NCBI RefSeq assembly: GCF_000372725.1
Contig: NW_005200774.1
Coordinates: 178,963-242,962, forward strand
Direction: 5' to 3'
Length of the DNA: 64,000 nt
Origin: Emiliania huxleyi CCMP1516
Lineage: Eukaryota > Haptophyta > Isochrysidales > Noelaerhabdaceae
Made by a program: the position numbers and the translations under genes. Numbering within the stretch: the stretch's first letter is position 1; each line of letters begins with the position of its first letter. Below are positions 54,814 to 63,850 of this stretch, piece by piece. A model generated the notes under the pieces. The model saw only the letters and a program-made list of their open reading frames with translations. It was not told the DNA's origin and searched no databases.

Positions 54814-56355
54814 ATGAGCGGCGCCATCCCAACCCGCCACGCCGACCTGGCTCGGGGCGACCTGGCCTGGCTGCGCGACTTCCTCTCCGGGCGGCGAACG
54901 CGCGGCACGTCGCTCGCGGCCCAGCTCGACGCGCGGAACGACACCGAGAAGCAGGACACGCTGCTCACCTGGGCCGCTCGGCACGGGCAGGCCGAGGCGG
55001 CGCGGCTGCTGCTTGAGGGCGGCGCGAGCGTGGAGGCGGCTGACAGCGGCGGCGCCACCGCGCTCCTCATCGCGAGCGAGGAGGGCCACCTCGACTGCGT
55101 CCGGCTGCTCGTCGAGGCTGGCGCGGCGACCGACCGAGCAGACGCTGAAGGCTGCACGCCGCTGCTCATCGCGAGCCAGGAGGGCCAGCTCGAGATCTCC
55201 CGGCTCCTCGTCGAGGCCAACGCGGCGGTCGACCAGGCTGATGATGAAGGCACCACGCCGCTGAGTGCTGCGAGCTTGACTGGCGAGATCGAGTGCGCCC
55301 GGCTACTCCTCGAGGCTGGCGCGGCGGTCAACCAAGCGGATTCTGAAGGCCGCACGCCGCTGTACGTCGCGTGCCAGGAGGGCCACCTCGAGTGCGCCCG
55401 GCTGCTCCTCGAGGCCAGCGCAGCGGTGGCTCATGCAGACGCTGAAGGCCGCACGCCGCTGTTCGTTGCGTGCGAGAAGGGCCACCTCGAGATCGCCCAG
55501 CTGCTTCTCGAGACTGGCGCAGCGGTCAACCAGGCCCGCAACAGCGGCACCACGCCACTGTTCATGGCAAGCCAGCAGGGCCAGCTCGAGATCGTCCGGC
55601 TGCTTCTCGAGGCTGGCGCGGCGATCAACCAAGCCAAGCAGAACGGCGCCACGCCGCTGTACGTCGCGTGCTACAAGGGTCACCTCGAGGTCGCCAAGCT
55701 GCTCCTGGAGGCTGGCGCGGCGGTAAGCCAAGCCGCGGCGAATGGCGCCACGCCGCTGCACGTTGCGTGCCAGCAGGGCCACGTCGAGTGCGCCAGGCTG
55801 CTCCTCGAGGCTGGCGCGGCGATCGACCAGGCCGATGAGCAAGGCGCCACGCCGCTGTTCGCTGCGTGCCAGGACGGCCACCTCGAGGTCGCCAAGCTCC
55901 TCTCCTCCTACGGCGCCTCCCGCGCCGCTACGCCCTTCGGCACGCCCGAGGAGGTTGCAACCGAAGAAGGCCACGCCGACCTCGCCGTCTGGCTAGTCGC
56001 CAGCCGCGGCTGGACGCCGCTCGCGCACCTTGAGACCCTCACCGCCGCCCGCGCCACCTCCCTCCTGCGCAGCGGCGCAAGCTTGCACGAGGGCGAGCCG
56101 ACGCCGCTGCGGCGCGCCGCGGGCGGCGAGGGCGAGGCGGCGGCGCTGGTCCGGCGGGCGGCGGCGCCGTGGTCGCCGGCAAGCCACTCGCTCTTCCCCG
56201 CGGCGGCCCGCGCGCGGGCGGCGCTCCTCGTCCTCTCGATCTACGAGATCCACGAGCGGTACCACCTCGACTCGGCAGGAGCCACGAACGGCATCGCGGC
56301 GCTCGACTTTGGCCACTGCGTCTTGGGCTTCGCCATCACGCGCGAGACGCAGTAG
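54814..56355 (+). CDS. Ankyrin-repeat protein
   Basis: ATG 54814 (MSGAIPTRHADLARGDLAWL) is preferred over 54658 because 54658-54810 has a counterpart in the duplicated tail region and so predates this frame. About ten 33-residue ankyrin repeats run from residue 50 to about 370, with consensus GxTPLxxACQxGHLExARLL followed by LEAGAAVxQAD. They are very uniform, suggesting recent expansion. The C-terminal part (APWSPASHSLFPAAARARAA, then LLVLSIYEI) is outside the repeats and lies within the duplicated block. TAG at 56353-56355; 513 residues. A GT...AG option near 56260-56374 would replace the last 30 residues by VRALTLTADGAVFELARTVL. Role: protein-protein interaction; partner unknown. Confidence 0.82.
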   Translation: MSGAIPTRHADLARGDLAWLRDFLSGRRTRGTSLAAQLDARNDTEKQDTLLTWAARHGQAEAARLLLEGGASVEAADSGGATALLIASEEGHLDCVRLLVEAGAATDRADAEGCTPLLIASQEGQLEISRLLVEANAAVDQADDEGTTPLSAASLTGEIECARLLLEAGAAVNQADSEGRTPLYVACQEGHLECARLLLEASAAVAHADAEGRTPLFVACEKGHLEIAQLLLETGAAVNQARNSGTTPLFMASQQGQLEIVRLLLEAGAAINQAKQNGATPLYVACYKGHLEVAKLLLEAGAAVSQAAANGATPLHVACQQGHVECARLLLEAGAAIDQADEQGATPLFAACQDGHLEVAKLLSSYGASRAATPFGTPEEVATEEGHADLAVWLVASRGWTPLAHLETLTAARATSLLRSGASLHEGEPTPLRRAAGGEGEAAALVRRAAAPWSPASHSLFPAAARARAALLVLSIYEIHERYHLDSAGATNGIAALDFGHCVLGFAITRETQ

Positions 56356-56450
56356 GGGAGTTGCAGTTGGTTCGCGCCCTCACGCTCACGGCCGACGGCG
56401 CTGTCTTTGAGTTGGCGCGCACCGTGCTGCTGCACGCGGTGGCGAGCGAG
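56155..56450 (+). repeat. Duplicated ankyrin-gene tail (downstream copy)
   Basis: Second copy of the block at 54330-54620, here fused in frame to the ankyrin repeats. The weaker similarity of 54655-54760 to 56470-56600 (CTACCGCGCGGCTCCGTCGA, CTCGACAGCGTTGGC) shows that the duplication extended past the coding tail. Confidence 0.9.
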
Positions 56451-56645
56451 GGAGAAGAGTAGAGGACGCACGACGGGACGGACGCTACCGCGCGGCTCCG
56501 TCGAGCTCGAGCTGCCGGCGTTGCACTGCTGGTGCTGCCGGCGTCGCGGTCGCATCCCCCTCGACACCCCCTCGACAGCGTTGGCGGGCCGGGACGTGTG
56601 TCGGTGTGCGGCCAGTTCCATCGTCCCTAGCGGTGCGAGGAGGCG

Positions 56646-57039
56646 GTGAGCAGCGAGTCGACCGGCGGCGGCGGGGACTTGAAGCGGTGTGTCGAACGGC
56701 TGGAGGCGAGCCTCGGCACGGCGACCGAGGGCAGCCTCGAGGAGCGGTTCGGCGCCATCGAGCGCTTGATCGGGCCAGAGGCGGCAGAGGCGGCGGGGCT
56801 GCATCTGCCAGTCACCCAGCCGCTTGCTGCCGTCTCACTCGCCGACGCCGGCCTCGACACGGGGCGGCCGGACGATGGGGGGCGAGACCACGTGTATCGT
56901 GTGTTTCGCGAGAGTCAAGTCGCATGCGGCGGTTCCGTGCGGGCACTTGTGTGCTTGCGGGCCGTGCTCTGAGCTGATGCGAGAGTGCCCTTACTTTCGC
57001 GAGCCGGTGATGATGTGGATGGCCCCGCGTCTGGTCTAG
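56646..57039 (+). pseudogene. RING-finger ORF with a one-base frameshift and missing last cysteine
   Basis: Frame 1 from about 56646 (no ATG) reads LKRCVERLEASLGTATEGSL, EERFGAIERLIGPEAAEAAG, SLADAGLDTGRPDDGG. Frame 2 takes over at the G6 run 56877-56882 and reads ETTCIVCFARVKSHAAVPCG, HLCACGPCSELMRECPYFRE, PVMMWMAPRLV, TAG at 57037-57039. Removing one G would join the frames. The RING is C3HC4 (CIVC...PCGHLCACGPC...CP), but the eighth ligand is Phe (CPYFRE; one base from Cys, TTT versus TGT). Two independent lesions suggest a decaying E3-ligase-type RING, perhaps once the 3' part of the ankyrin gene. Confidence 0.7.
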
Positions 57040-57796
57040 TCCGCACCTGCCTGTGTCGAGCCTGTCTGCTATGAGAGAGAGAATTCCTTTTCCCTGTAAA
57101 CGGGACCCTGTCGGTGAAAGATCGGGCTTCCCAGTTGGCCTGATTGATTGATAGAAAAGAGAAACCGGGCTCGGAGTGGACACCAACGCGGAGAGATGTG
57201 CTGACTCGATTTCTACTCGAATTCTTCTACCCCCACGACTCGGAACGCGAATGTGACAGGACCATCGGGTCCTTCAGCCACCAAAGCGGGATCACCCGAG
57301 AGCAGCTGAGCCTGCCTCTGGCCTCGCCTCCCTCTCCTTCAGGCATTCGTGGCATCCTATGGGTCGTCCAGAGTATCGACCTCTGGCTTGTCAGCCGCCC
57401 CACCGAGGGCACCATGAAGTACAGCGATCGCCATCTCGCTGGCCTCTTCGCAGGCCCCCCCGACCGCGTCGAACTCATCGGCGCGGGCTCTCTCGGCTAC
57501 GGGACCGGCCCCAGCTTCGGCTAAGGGCTAACAAGCTGCCGAGCCCAAATCACTGTGAGAGTCGTGATTTCTTGTTGGTCTTTAAAAATCTCTCTCTCCC
57601 AACGCGGTAGTGGTCGCAACAGGGACCGGATCGTGTTTGTTATGACCCCCCCCAATGAACATACCAGTGAGGGAGGGCGAGACGATCGAGGGGTCCCGTA
57701 CCACGCGGAATCGACCCTATCCAGTGCTCAAGTGCCTACAGGGACCGTATCCGGCACGAAGCTGGAAACCCTCTGCCTCGCTTCGCGCCGATTGAT
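57040..57796. other. Intergenic with repeat copy C
   Basis: An ATG-less reading ending at 57524 contains MKYSDRHLAGLFAGPPDRVE and LIGAGSLGYGTGPSFG, protein-like but unrecognised. The dispersed repeat copy C follows at 57624-57740. Confidence 0.45.
57624..57740 (+). repeat. Dispersed repeat, copy C
   Basis: Third copy of the repeat at 44818-44945; about 95% identical over the ATGACCCCCCCCAATGAACA to TCGACCCTATC span, then diverging right after AGTGCTCAAGTGC. It lies about 60 bp upstream of the MFS start codon. Confidence 0.9.
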
Positions 57797-60373
57797 ATGC
57801 GGAGCCGGCCCATGACGACTCTTCGCCTGTTGTTGGTTGCTGCGGCGGCGGCATCGGCACTGCTACCCAGCCCGAGTCCGCTGCGGTCCCCTCCAACGAC
57901 AGATGCAGCCCTTCGCGTTGCCACCAGCGGGTGCGCTGGAGAGGTGCGCCGTCGGGTGCCGGCGGTGACGGCTGTGTTGCCGCCGCCTCCGCCGCCCTCT
58001 GCGAGGCGCGATGGCCTGTTAGCACGGCTGGCGGACGGCGACGGCTGGCTCATCGCGCTCGTCGTCTTCGTACAGATGCTGTCCAACGCTCTGCTCACGC
58101 AGGCAGGCGGAGGCTGCTCAGGCGTGGACACGGAACGCGTCCATGACGCTTCTTTCTGACGTTTCCGCAGGCGGTGCCGAGCGCGCTGTACGCGCACCTT
58201 GGGCAGGATCGCGTCGCCACCGCCGCCGCCCTTGGCCGCATCTCCTCGAGCGCCGCGCTGCTCGACATCCTGGTCACAAGCGGCCGCAGACGTGCGGAGC
58301 CGACGCCTCAGGCGCGCCTCGGCAGCGGCTCGGCGCCGGTATTAGGTGACGCCGCAGCTCGGCCGGCTGTCGGACACGATCGGCCGCAAGCCGCTCCTCG
58401 TTGGCGCGCCCGCCCTCGCCCTCCTCTGCCGAGGCGTGGCCGCCTCGCGCCCGACGATTCGCGTGCTGGTGCGCGGCTGGCCTTGGGAGAGATGGGGGAG
58501 AGATGGGGGAGGTTTGGGCGGCTGGCGCGGGGCAGCAGCCCGGGCGGGGAAGGCTCTCTCACCACCCTCTCGAGGCGGCGGCTCGCAGGGGCGGCGTCCC
58601 GTGAGCAAGTCATCGTCAAGCTCCTCTCCCTCCTCCTCACCTCGACCTATATCTCCCCCATATCTCCCCAGGTGATCGTCAAGCTCCTCTCCCTCCTCCT
58701 CACCTCGACCTTCTCCGTCGCGCTGCGCGCCTCAATCGCAGACACACACCGCGACGACCCCGCCGCACTCACCGGCAAGCTCGGCCTCGTCTCCGCCTCG
58801 GCAAGCCCCGCCCCTAGATGCGGAAGATCTCCCCAGATCTCCCCAGATCTCCCGAGATCTCCCCAGATCTCCTCCAGATCTCCCCAGATCTCCCCCAGAT
58901 CTCCCCAGATCTCGAGGCCGGGGGCCGTGAAGGCGCCCTCGGCACGGCCTCCTCTGGTGCACAAGTAGGCCGGCGCCGCCTACTCTGTGGGGATGATCTC
59001 CCCAGATCTCACCAGATCTCACCAGATCTCAAGTAGGCCGGCGCCGCCTACTCTGTGGGGATGATCTCCCCAGATCTCACCAGATCTCACCAGATCTCAA
59101 GTAGGCCGGCGCCGCCTACTCTGTGGGGATGCTGCTCGGCGGAAGGCTGCTCTCCCGCTCCCTCCGCCTCCCCTACCTCGCCTCGGCCTCCCTCCTCGCC
59201 CTCCTCGTCCCGCTCGTCGCTGGCAGGGCGAACGAGACCCACCCGGCCGGCGCGCGATCGCCGCTGGCGCTCCGCCCTCCAGGCGCCCGCCCCGCCCGCC
59301 CCGCTGGCCGTTTGCGGCTCGTTTGCGGGTGGTTTGCGGGCTGGTTTGTGGGGTGGTTTGTGGGTGGTTTGTGGGTGATTTGTGGGGTGGTTTGTGTCGC
59401 CGAGATTCGACCGAGAGATCGCGAGAGATCGCCCGAGATCGCCCGAGATCGCCCGAGATCGCCCGAGACACACCAGTCCGCCTCTCCAGGCTTCGGCTTC
59501 GTGCGCCTCTTCCGCAACGGCGTGGCGCTGCGCAGCCTCGCCTCCGTCTCCGCCCTGCACACCACCTCGATGGCGATGGGAGACACGTGGCAGGTTATAT
59601 ACATCGAGCCTCTAGTCCACCCCTCGCTCTGCAGCTCAATGCACGCGTCCCGAGACACACGTCGCAGACATCTGCCCGCCATCGGTCCATTCACTCATTC
59701 CTCAAGTCCTAAGGACACGTCGCGGGTCTTTGCCCGCGCGCTGCGGGGCTGGATTGAATTCATTGATGAATGAAATTCATAGGTCTTTGCCCGCGAGCTG
59801 CGAGGCTGGGGCGTTGAGACGTGCGCATCGCCTCGTCGGCTCTCCTCCCCTCCCCTCCTCCCCTCCCCTCCTCCCCTCCCCTCCTCTCCCCCCCTCCCCT
59901 CCTCCCCTCCTCCNNNNNNNNNNNNNNNNNNNNNNNNNNNNNNNNNNNNNNNNNNNNNNNNNNNNNNNNNNNNNNNNNNNNNNNNNNNNNNNNNNNNNNN
60001 NNNNNNNNNNNNNCCCCACCGCCGCCGCCGCGTCACCTTCCCTTTCCCTGCCCGCCTCGGCGGTGACCCTCAGCGGTGGCGTGCCCCACGCCCCGCGCCC
60101 CGCCCGCCGGGCCAGGTGGTTGGCCCGACGCTATACGGCTACCTCTTCGGCCTCGGCTGCTCGGTGGGAGTGCCCGCCCTCCCCTTCCTCTTTGCCACCG
60201 CCGTCTCGCTCTCCGCCACCGCCCTCGTGCTCGCCTCGCCCTCGCACGTCTGGGACCCGCCACCGCAGCCTCCGGCCGCGCGTGACGCGGGCGGTGGCGG
60301 CGGCAGTGGCAGCGGCGATCTTGCTGCCGGGAGCGGCGGAGCCGGAGGCAGCGGGAGGGGCGGCGGAAGCTGA
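57797..60373 (+). CDS. MFS transporter, drug:H+ antiporter (Tet-like) type, interrupted by assembly gap
   Basis: ATG 57797 (a second at 57812, MTTLRLLLVAAAAASALLPS). Resolved exons: 57797-58102, 58171-58272, 58346-58468, 58672-58800 and 59105 onward; introns 1 and 4 start with GC, 2 and 3 with GT, all phase 0. Readings: WLIALVVFVQMLSNALLTQ, AVPSALYAHLGQDRVATAAA, VTPQLGRLSDTIGRKPLLVG (canonical MFS D-x-x-GRK loop), VIVKLLSLLLTSTFSVALRA, AGAAYSVGMLLGGRLLSRSL, FGFVRLFRNGVALRSLASVS, then after the gap VVGPTLYGYLFGLGCSVGVP and LPFLFATAVSLSATALVLAS. Probably 12 TMs with the substrate unknown. Some coding sequence is lost in the gap 59914-60013. Confidence 0.8.
58961..59125 (+). repeat. Three 68-bp tandem copies of a 3' splice acceptor and exon start
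   Basis: AAGTAG|GCCGGCGCCGCCTACTCTGT occurs with AAG at 58963, 59031 and 59099. The first two copies run into ATCTCCCCAGATCTCACCAG repeats and the third into the real exon 5 of the MFS gene. Period 68, so the three acceptors are in different frames. Confidence 0.95.
59914..60013. other. Assembly gap (100 N, placeholder size)
   Basis: Exactly 100 N after a CCCCTCCT low-complexity tract inside the MFS gene; the true length is unknown. Confidence 0.98.
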
Positions 60374-61390
60374 GACGAGCCTGAGGATGCTGACGGTGAC
60401 GAAAAAAAAATTTGCGTTTTACCTGCGAAAGACACTACTCTCCCCCCCCCGTCACTTGTCCCCCTTGGCGTGGCGCGCCTCTCCCCCAGCTCTCGGTATC
60501 GCGTACTGCACGAGGCTACTTTACCGTGGGCCCCGCCTGCGCGCTGGGGGTTCCCTGCCCTGTCGGGAAGCCTAGCTCTGAACCTGGGGTCGCTACCTAA
60601 TGCGGGGCTCCTGGACGGGTGATGAAGTTCGCCTTGAATCTCTCGTCTCGCTTTCCCCCCTACTCGCGTCCATCGGGGGTACTCCCGTGCTTGGCTCTCT
60701 GATCTCCCCCCCCCCCCCCCCCTCCTTCCCTCTCCGGGATGAGAAGCGCGCTGCTGTCCCTAGAGTGGGGTCGGGTGTTGGGGGAATTGATTAGGCACCA
60801 TGTTGTCCGCGGCCGCCCACGGACGATCGCCGGAGTGGGCCGAAGGACAGAGGCTTGCCTGCGTGGGGGCGCGCGGGCGCCCACTCAGGCTCGGCCTCCG
60901 TTGTCTCAGCCTTCAGTTCACCTCTCCTAGCGCCCGGTTTTGCGTGGCGACCTTCATTTCGGGGTCGAAGGTGCTACACACACTTGCCCCCTGGTGGTCT
61001 GGCACTCGGCGTTCTCCATCGGGGTGTTCGGCTGTTTTTGTTTTCGTTTTTCTTTTTGGGACCATTATATGATTTCACTAGAGTACAGGCCGTTTGTCGT
61101 ACAGACAGTGCGCACAGTACCGCGTGCGGCATGCGCGGGCTCGACGTGAGGCAGGCGACTGTCGCGGGGTGCGGGCTGCATCGCCGTGTGCACATGCACA
61201 TGTACATGTGCCTTGCATGTGTGCTGTGTGCAGGCAGCAGGCAGACTGGACAGCGGAGACTGAACGGAGATGGCGGAGCGCGCGCGCAGCGTGCCACGCG
61301 CGCGCCTCGTGCAGTGCAGGATCTGCGTCGTGTCAGGCGCGAGGCGGCAGGGGCGCAGTGCGGAGCACGCGGGCTGAATGTTCAGAACAG

Positions 61391-61436
61391 GCAGGGCTGC
61401 GGTGCAGTCTGCATGCAGACTGCACAGCAGCCCTGC
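61391..61436. repeat. 46-bp palindrome with no loop and one mismatch
   Basis: GCAGGGCTGCGGTGCAGTCT-GCA is followed immediately by its reverse complement with a single C-to-A difference. Such a perfect-centre palindrome could extrude a cruciform. Confidence 0.93.
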
Positions 61437-62112
61437 TCGGGTAACGGAGCGCGTGCTCGGTGGCCTGCGCGCGCGGCGTGCCGCCGCGCGCGCCTCGCGG
61501 TGAAGCGTCTTGCCGGTCGCGTCGCGCTCCGGTGCGGTATGGTGCCTGAAGAAGGTGCAGGCGCTTGTGCAATGGGCGCAGACTGCAGTGAGGGGTGCAC
61601 TGCGGCGCGCGCGTCGCGGCGTGAGTGGATATGCGGCTGTCTCTGGTGGTGCGAGAGGCGCGTGGCTGGTGCGGGCGGCTCGGGACGGCCATGGGGCGCC
61701 AGCACAGGGCTTGCGCACATGGCACAGCTCTGAAATGGCGCTGCGCGTGTTTGCGTGCGCGCGGGGACGTACGCGCAGTTTTCACGCGGTGTGCGTGGAG
61801 AAGGGCATGAGAGGCGCCGGCCGCGCGTGTATTGGCGTGTGGGAGTGGTTCGGGTTGCCCGTAGGGCTGTAGATTCGCATGAGAGGCCTCCATGCGATGA
61901 GGTGGACCAATTCTCGAAAGAAAAGGCTGACAGTGACGAGAGTTGAGGTGTGTTGTGTGTGTGTGGGGGGGGGGGGTGAAGAAGTAGAAACGCAACGGAC
62001 GACGCCGTGTTTTACTGAAAAAGTGATATCTGTAACACGCGAGACATACGCTCGACCGCTCGAGGCCTCGGGCGTCGGGGAGCTTGGGGCGCACACCGGA
62101 CGCAGCGCGCTC

Positions 62113-62166
62113 CACATGCACATGCACATGCACATGCACATGCACATGCACATGCACATGCACATG
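62113..62166. repeat. (CACATG)n hexamer repeat, 9 copies
   Basis: Uninterrupted CACATG array. Shorter clusters of the same hexamer lie at 10250-10285, 15145-15195, 50725-50772 and 61190-61222. Confidence 0.97.
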
Positions 62167-62418
62167 TATCGATGTCTATGTGGTAAAGCCGCAGGTAGTC
62201 TCGCACGCTCGGATCCGGACACTCCGGTCTCCCCTCGGGGGGCCTCGGGCCTCTCGCCCTCGGGCGAATAACAGAGTGAGGACAGTGCCTGCGTCTAAAC
62301 AAAACAGCCAGGGTAGGCGGAGAGGCCAATGTGCATCCATGTTGCATCAATGTCGTGCGCGCCCGCCTCCGCGCCGCGGTGCACCTCATCCACTTCAAAT
62401 CGTCCGCCCTCTCGCGGC

Positions 62419-63850
62419 TCACGCCGCCCCGACCACCTCCACGCCCCAGCCGGGCAAAGCCGAGGCGCCCTCGGCCCGCGCGGCGGCGGGTGGGTTGGGC
62501 TGCTGGATCGGCGGGGCGCGGATCTCCACGACGTTTGGGGAGACGTGCCGAGGGACGACGTGCCTATGATTATGGCCGGGGAGGGGTGGTCAGGGTGTGT
62601 GTGTGTTGTACGAGTTCTTTCTCGTGGGACGAGAGGGCGACGCACCGGCGTGCGGCGGAGCCGCTCTTGCAGACGAGGCGGTAGCAGACGACGAGGAGGG
62701 GAGTGGCGAGCATGCCTGTCGTTCCCCAGCCAACTCCGCAAGTGACTCGCGAGGGGCGCGTGTGTCAGGGGTGCGCACTGACTCTTGCGGCGCGGGAAGG
62801 GGGTGGAGGGGGGGGCAGGGAGGGCGCGAGAGAGGTAGGGGGGGGGGGGGGGGGGCACCCCCCCGGGCAAAAGGAAGCCGAGGGCGAACCCCCAACGGGG
62901 AGGGATTGTGGAGAGGCAAGCGAGTGCCCCCCCCCCGAGTAGGAAGCCCCCGGCAATGGCGCCGGCCCAACCAAACTCCTCGTACACGGTGAGGGTGTCC
63001 AACGCGGCCGTCTCGGGAAGAAGCCCGCATGGGATCCTGCGGCCCTGCGGGTCGGGCACAAAAAACGCCCGGCCGGCAAAATCGGAAAGGGACCCCCCCG
63101 TCGTCACCTCGACCGAGCCGTTCGCCGCCCCGTCCGCCTACTAGCGTGAGGAGGCCCATTCATTGAGCGGCCGTCGCCTCCTCCGACTCGCTCGCCGGTC
63201 AGGGCGGCCGTCGCGACGTAGGCCACGGAGAGCCACGGGTCAGACGACACCTGCGGGCACCCGAGATTACCCGAGGCTACCCGAGGCTACCCGAGGTTGC
63301 CCGAGGATACCCGAGCGTATGACCGAGCTCACCCGCGAGAGTGCGACGGGAGGGTGTGTGTGGGCGGAGGACACACAAGAGCAACCCGGACAAGAGCAGA
63401 GCCTCTTTTGAAGAAGGAGTGGCCGAGGAGGAGGGCAGGCGACCAGATCTCGATCTCGGACCAGATCTCGGCACCTTGAAGTAGTGCCCGAGCACGAGGC
63501 TCTCGTCGGAGCAGGACGTGCCTGAGGTGAGGTCACGGGCAGGTAAACGCGAGCGTCCTCCCTTCCGGGGGGGAGTGAGCATCCCATCGCCGAAAGAGCA
63601 GCCCCGCGGCGTTGAGAGTGCAAAGCCCGGCGTGCGTGCGGTGGGGCGCGCGGCGCCCGCCTGCGTGGACGTGGACGCCGCACGCGTTCTGCGCGTCCTG
63701 CGGTTCTCGGCACAGCGGGTCGACTCCTATTCACGCTCGGTCTCCGGCCGCTGTGGGCGCCTCTCTCCATCGCCCACCCCCGGTGTCGCCTCGCGGCGGG
63801 TTCTAGCGCCGGTAAACGAGTAGTCGAACGTCAGCGTTGCCGGGCTTCCT
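62419..63850 (-). CDS. Membrane protein of unknown function, 3' part (5' end possibly beyond window)
   Basis: Exon-like readings on the minus strand in order: GGSPATLTFDYSFTGA (about 63835-63790), SCSDESLVLGHYFK (63515-63474), DPWLSVAYVATAALTGERVG (63240-63180), GSVEVTTGGSLSDFAGRAFF and VPDPQGRRIPCGLLPETAAL, then YEEFGWAGAIAGGFLLGGG (63120-62930), MLATPLLVVCYRLVCKSGSA (62715-62660), and a tail VVEIRAPPIQQPNPPAAARA ending TGA at 62419-62421. Two hydrophobic segments (WAGAIAGGFLLG and LATPLLVVCYRLV) suggest TM helices around a longer extracytosolic part. No family recognised. One intron holds a CCCGAGGCTA decamer array (63252-63320). Confidence 0.5.

Larger units (their letters stand above)
60374..62418. 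other. Gene-free stretch rich in palindromes and CACATG repeats
   Basis: No credible frame. Contains the near-perfect palindrome 61391-61436, an approximately 190-bp offset duplication of GCGCGC-rich sequence (61277-61310 and 61468-61502), and the hexamer array 62113-62166. Confidence 0.5.

Noticed and set aside
55303-55974. Long minus-strand open frames antisense to the ankyrin repeats (223 and 73 codons)
   Set aside because: They mirror the 99-bp periodicity of the sense ankyrin repeats and arise from the GC-rich codon bias of the sense frame; no start context or domain.
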